The notes under the pieces are model-generated. The model saw only the letters and a program-made list of their open reading frames with translations. It made no database searches and was not told where the DNA came from. A DNA stretch of 64,000 nt, taken from the NCBI GenBank assembly GCA_047602465.1, contig JASGHF010000001.1, positions 1,178,001 through 1,242,000 of the forward strand, in the 5' to 3' direction. Numbering within the stretch: position 1 is the first letter of the stretch; the number at the start of each line of letters is the position of its first letter. This DNA is from JADZAI01 sp047602465 (lineage in GTDB: Bacteria; Pseudomonadota; Alphaproteobacteria; Micropepsales; Micropepsaceae). Position numbers and translations under genes: made by a program. Shown here one piece after another: positions 63,526 through 64,000 of this stretch.

Positions 63526-64000
63526 TTAGTAGCCCGAGGCCGAGATCGCCGTCGTGCCGCGGCGGTTCTGCGCGTAGCAGCTTTCAGAGGCTTCGCCGCA
63601 GATCGGCTGGTCCTTGCCGTAGCTGATGGTCGAGATGCGGTTACGGTCGATGCCGTAGGAGACGAGGGTCTCCTTCACCGCGTTGGCGCGGCGGTCGCCG
63701 AGGGCGATGTTGTATTCGCGCGTGCCGCGCTCGTCGGCATGGCCTTCGATGCGGACCATGACTTCCGGGTTGGCGTTCAGGATCTGCGCCTGCTGCTGCA
63801 GGATCGCGGCGCCGTCGGGACGGACCTGGTAGCTGTCGAGATCGAAATAGACCGTGTCGCCGACCGCGCGGAGCTGCTCGGCCAGCGCGCCGCCCGAGAT
63901 CGGGCCGCCGGACGTGCCGTCATTGATGCCCGTGCCGGCATCCGCACCGTCTTTCTTGGAGGCGCAGGCGGTCGCGAGAAACGCGAGGCCGGCCACTGCG
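63526..64000 (-). CDS. pal: Peptidoglycan-associated lipoprotein Pal, 5' end cut
   Basis: About 157 residues are inside the window; the frame runs on past 64000, so the start codon is outside. The visible N-terminus has the end of a signal and lipobox LATAC. After a Gly/Asp-rich linker comes an OmpA-like domain (about 50-155): VYFDLDSYQVRPDG, IEGHADERGTREYNIALGDRRA (in part). It anchors the outer membrane to peptidoglycan as part of the Tol-Pal system. Confidence 0.96.
   Translation of the reverse strand, partial: AVAGLAFLATACASKKDGADAGTGINDGTSGGPISGGALAEQLRAVGDTVYFDLDSYQVRPDGAAILQQQAQILNANPEVMVRIEGHADERGTREYNIALGDRRANAVKETLVSYGIDRNRISTISYGKDQPICGEASESCYAQNRRGTTAISASGY

Overview
This window looks like chromosomal DNA from an alphaproteobacterium. 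The evidence is high GC throughout, short intergenic gaps with many 1-4 nt start/stop overlaps, DUF2093 beside xseA, the HAD(TIGR01459)-ribF...ileS-lspA-DUF3035-M16-M16 gene order, a CIRCE-controlled groESL, an alphaproteobacterial type of LexA direct repeat (GTTC-N7-GTTC), and dispersed palindromic elements of a kind seen in this class. Genus cannot be fixed from the sequence alone. I see no rRNA, tRNA, CRISPR, integrase, transposase or phage structural gene; the region is mostly core genome with a few accessory patches.

Layout. 0-5.3 kb: lpxL-type acyltransferase, M23 peptidase, DUF2093, xseA, a small membrane protein, purD. 5.3-12.8 kb: ankyrin protein, two tandem APH-fold kinases, a PAS histidine kinase, a GFA-like protein, an ACAD10/11-type acyl-CoA dehydrogenase and a divergent LysR regulator with a perfect palindrome. 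12.8-28.2 kb: tadA, rluB-type synthase and rsmD on the plus strand, facing a long minus-strand housekeeping series (HAD, maoC, ribF, ileS, lspA, DUF3035 lipoprotein, M16 pair, pgi, mutL). 28.2-41.6 kb: accessory patch with a TipF-like EAL protein, a glutathione peroxidase, a RelBE-type toxin-antitoxin pair, SDR, serine hydrolase, DSD1-type PLP enzyme, PFK, DUF4344 peptidase, HDAC-type deacetylase, LanC-like protein and an unknown gene with a candidate SOS box. 41.7-47.2 kb: groESL, beta-carbonic anhydrase, tryptophan dioxygenase plus kynureninase-like enzyme. 47.2-58.6 kb: membrane-anchored quinohemoprotein dehydrogenase, TRIC channel, a probably iron-regulated divergent module (PKHD hydroxylase versus imelysin and di-haem oxidoreductase, with a Fur-like palindrome between), then several conserved genes of poorly known function. 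58.8-64 kb: small unknown gene, argJ, secA and pal (cut by the window end).

Most notable points: (1) three otherwise well conserved genes (mutL, the EAL protein, the LanC-like protein) each carry a single-base insertion, and two of the three share the same local junction; these are either real lesions or consensus errors. (2) An unknown 319-residue protein lies behind a strong promoter overlapped by a GTTC-N7-GTTC repeat. (3) Split kinases plus an acyl-CoA dehydrogenase resemble the parts of fused ACAD10/11. (4) ArgJ carries a histone-H1-like basic tail. (5) Three families of palindromic intergenic repeats are present, one sitting in both instances between convergent gene ends. No single clearly new multi-gene system stands out; the SOS-box gene is the best lead.
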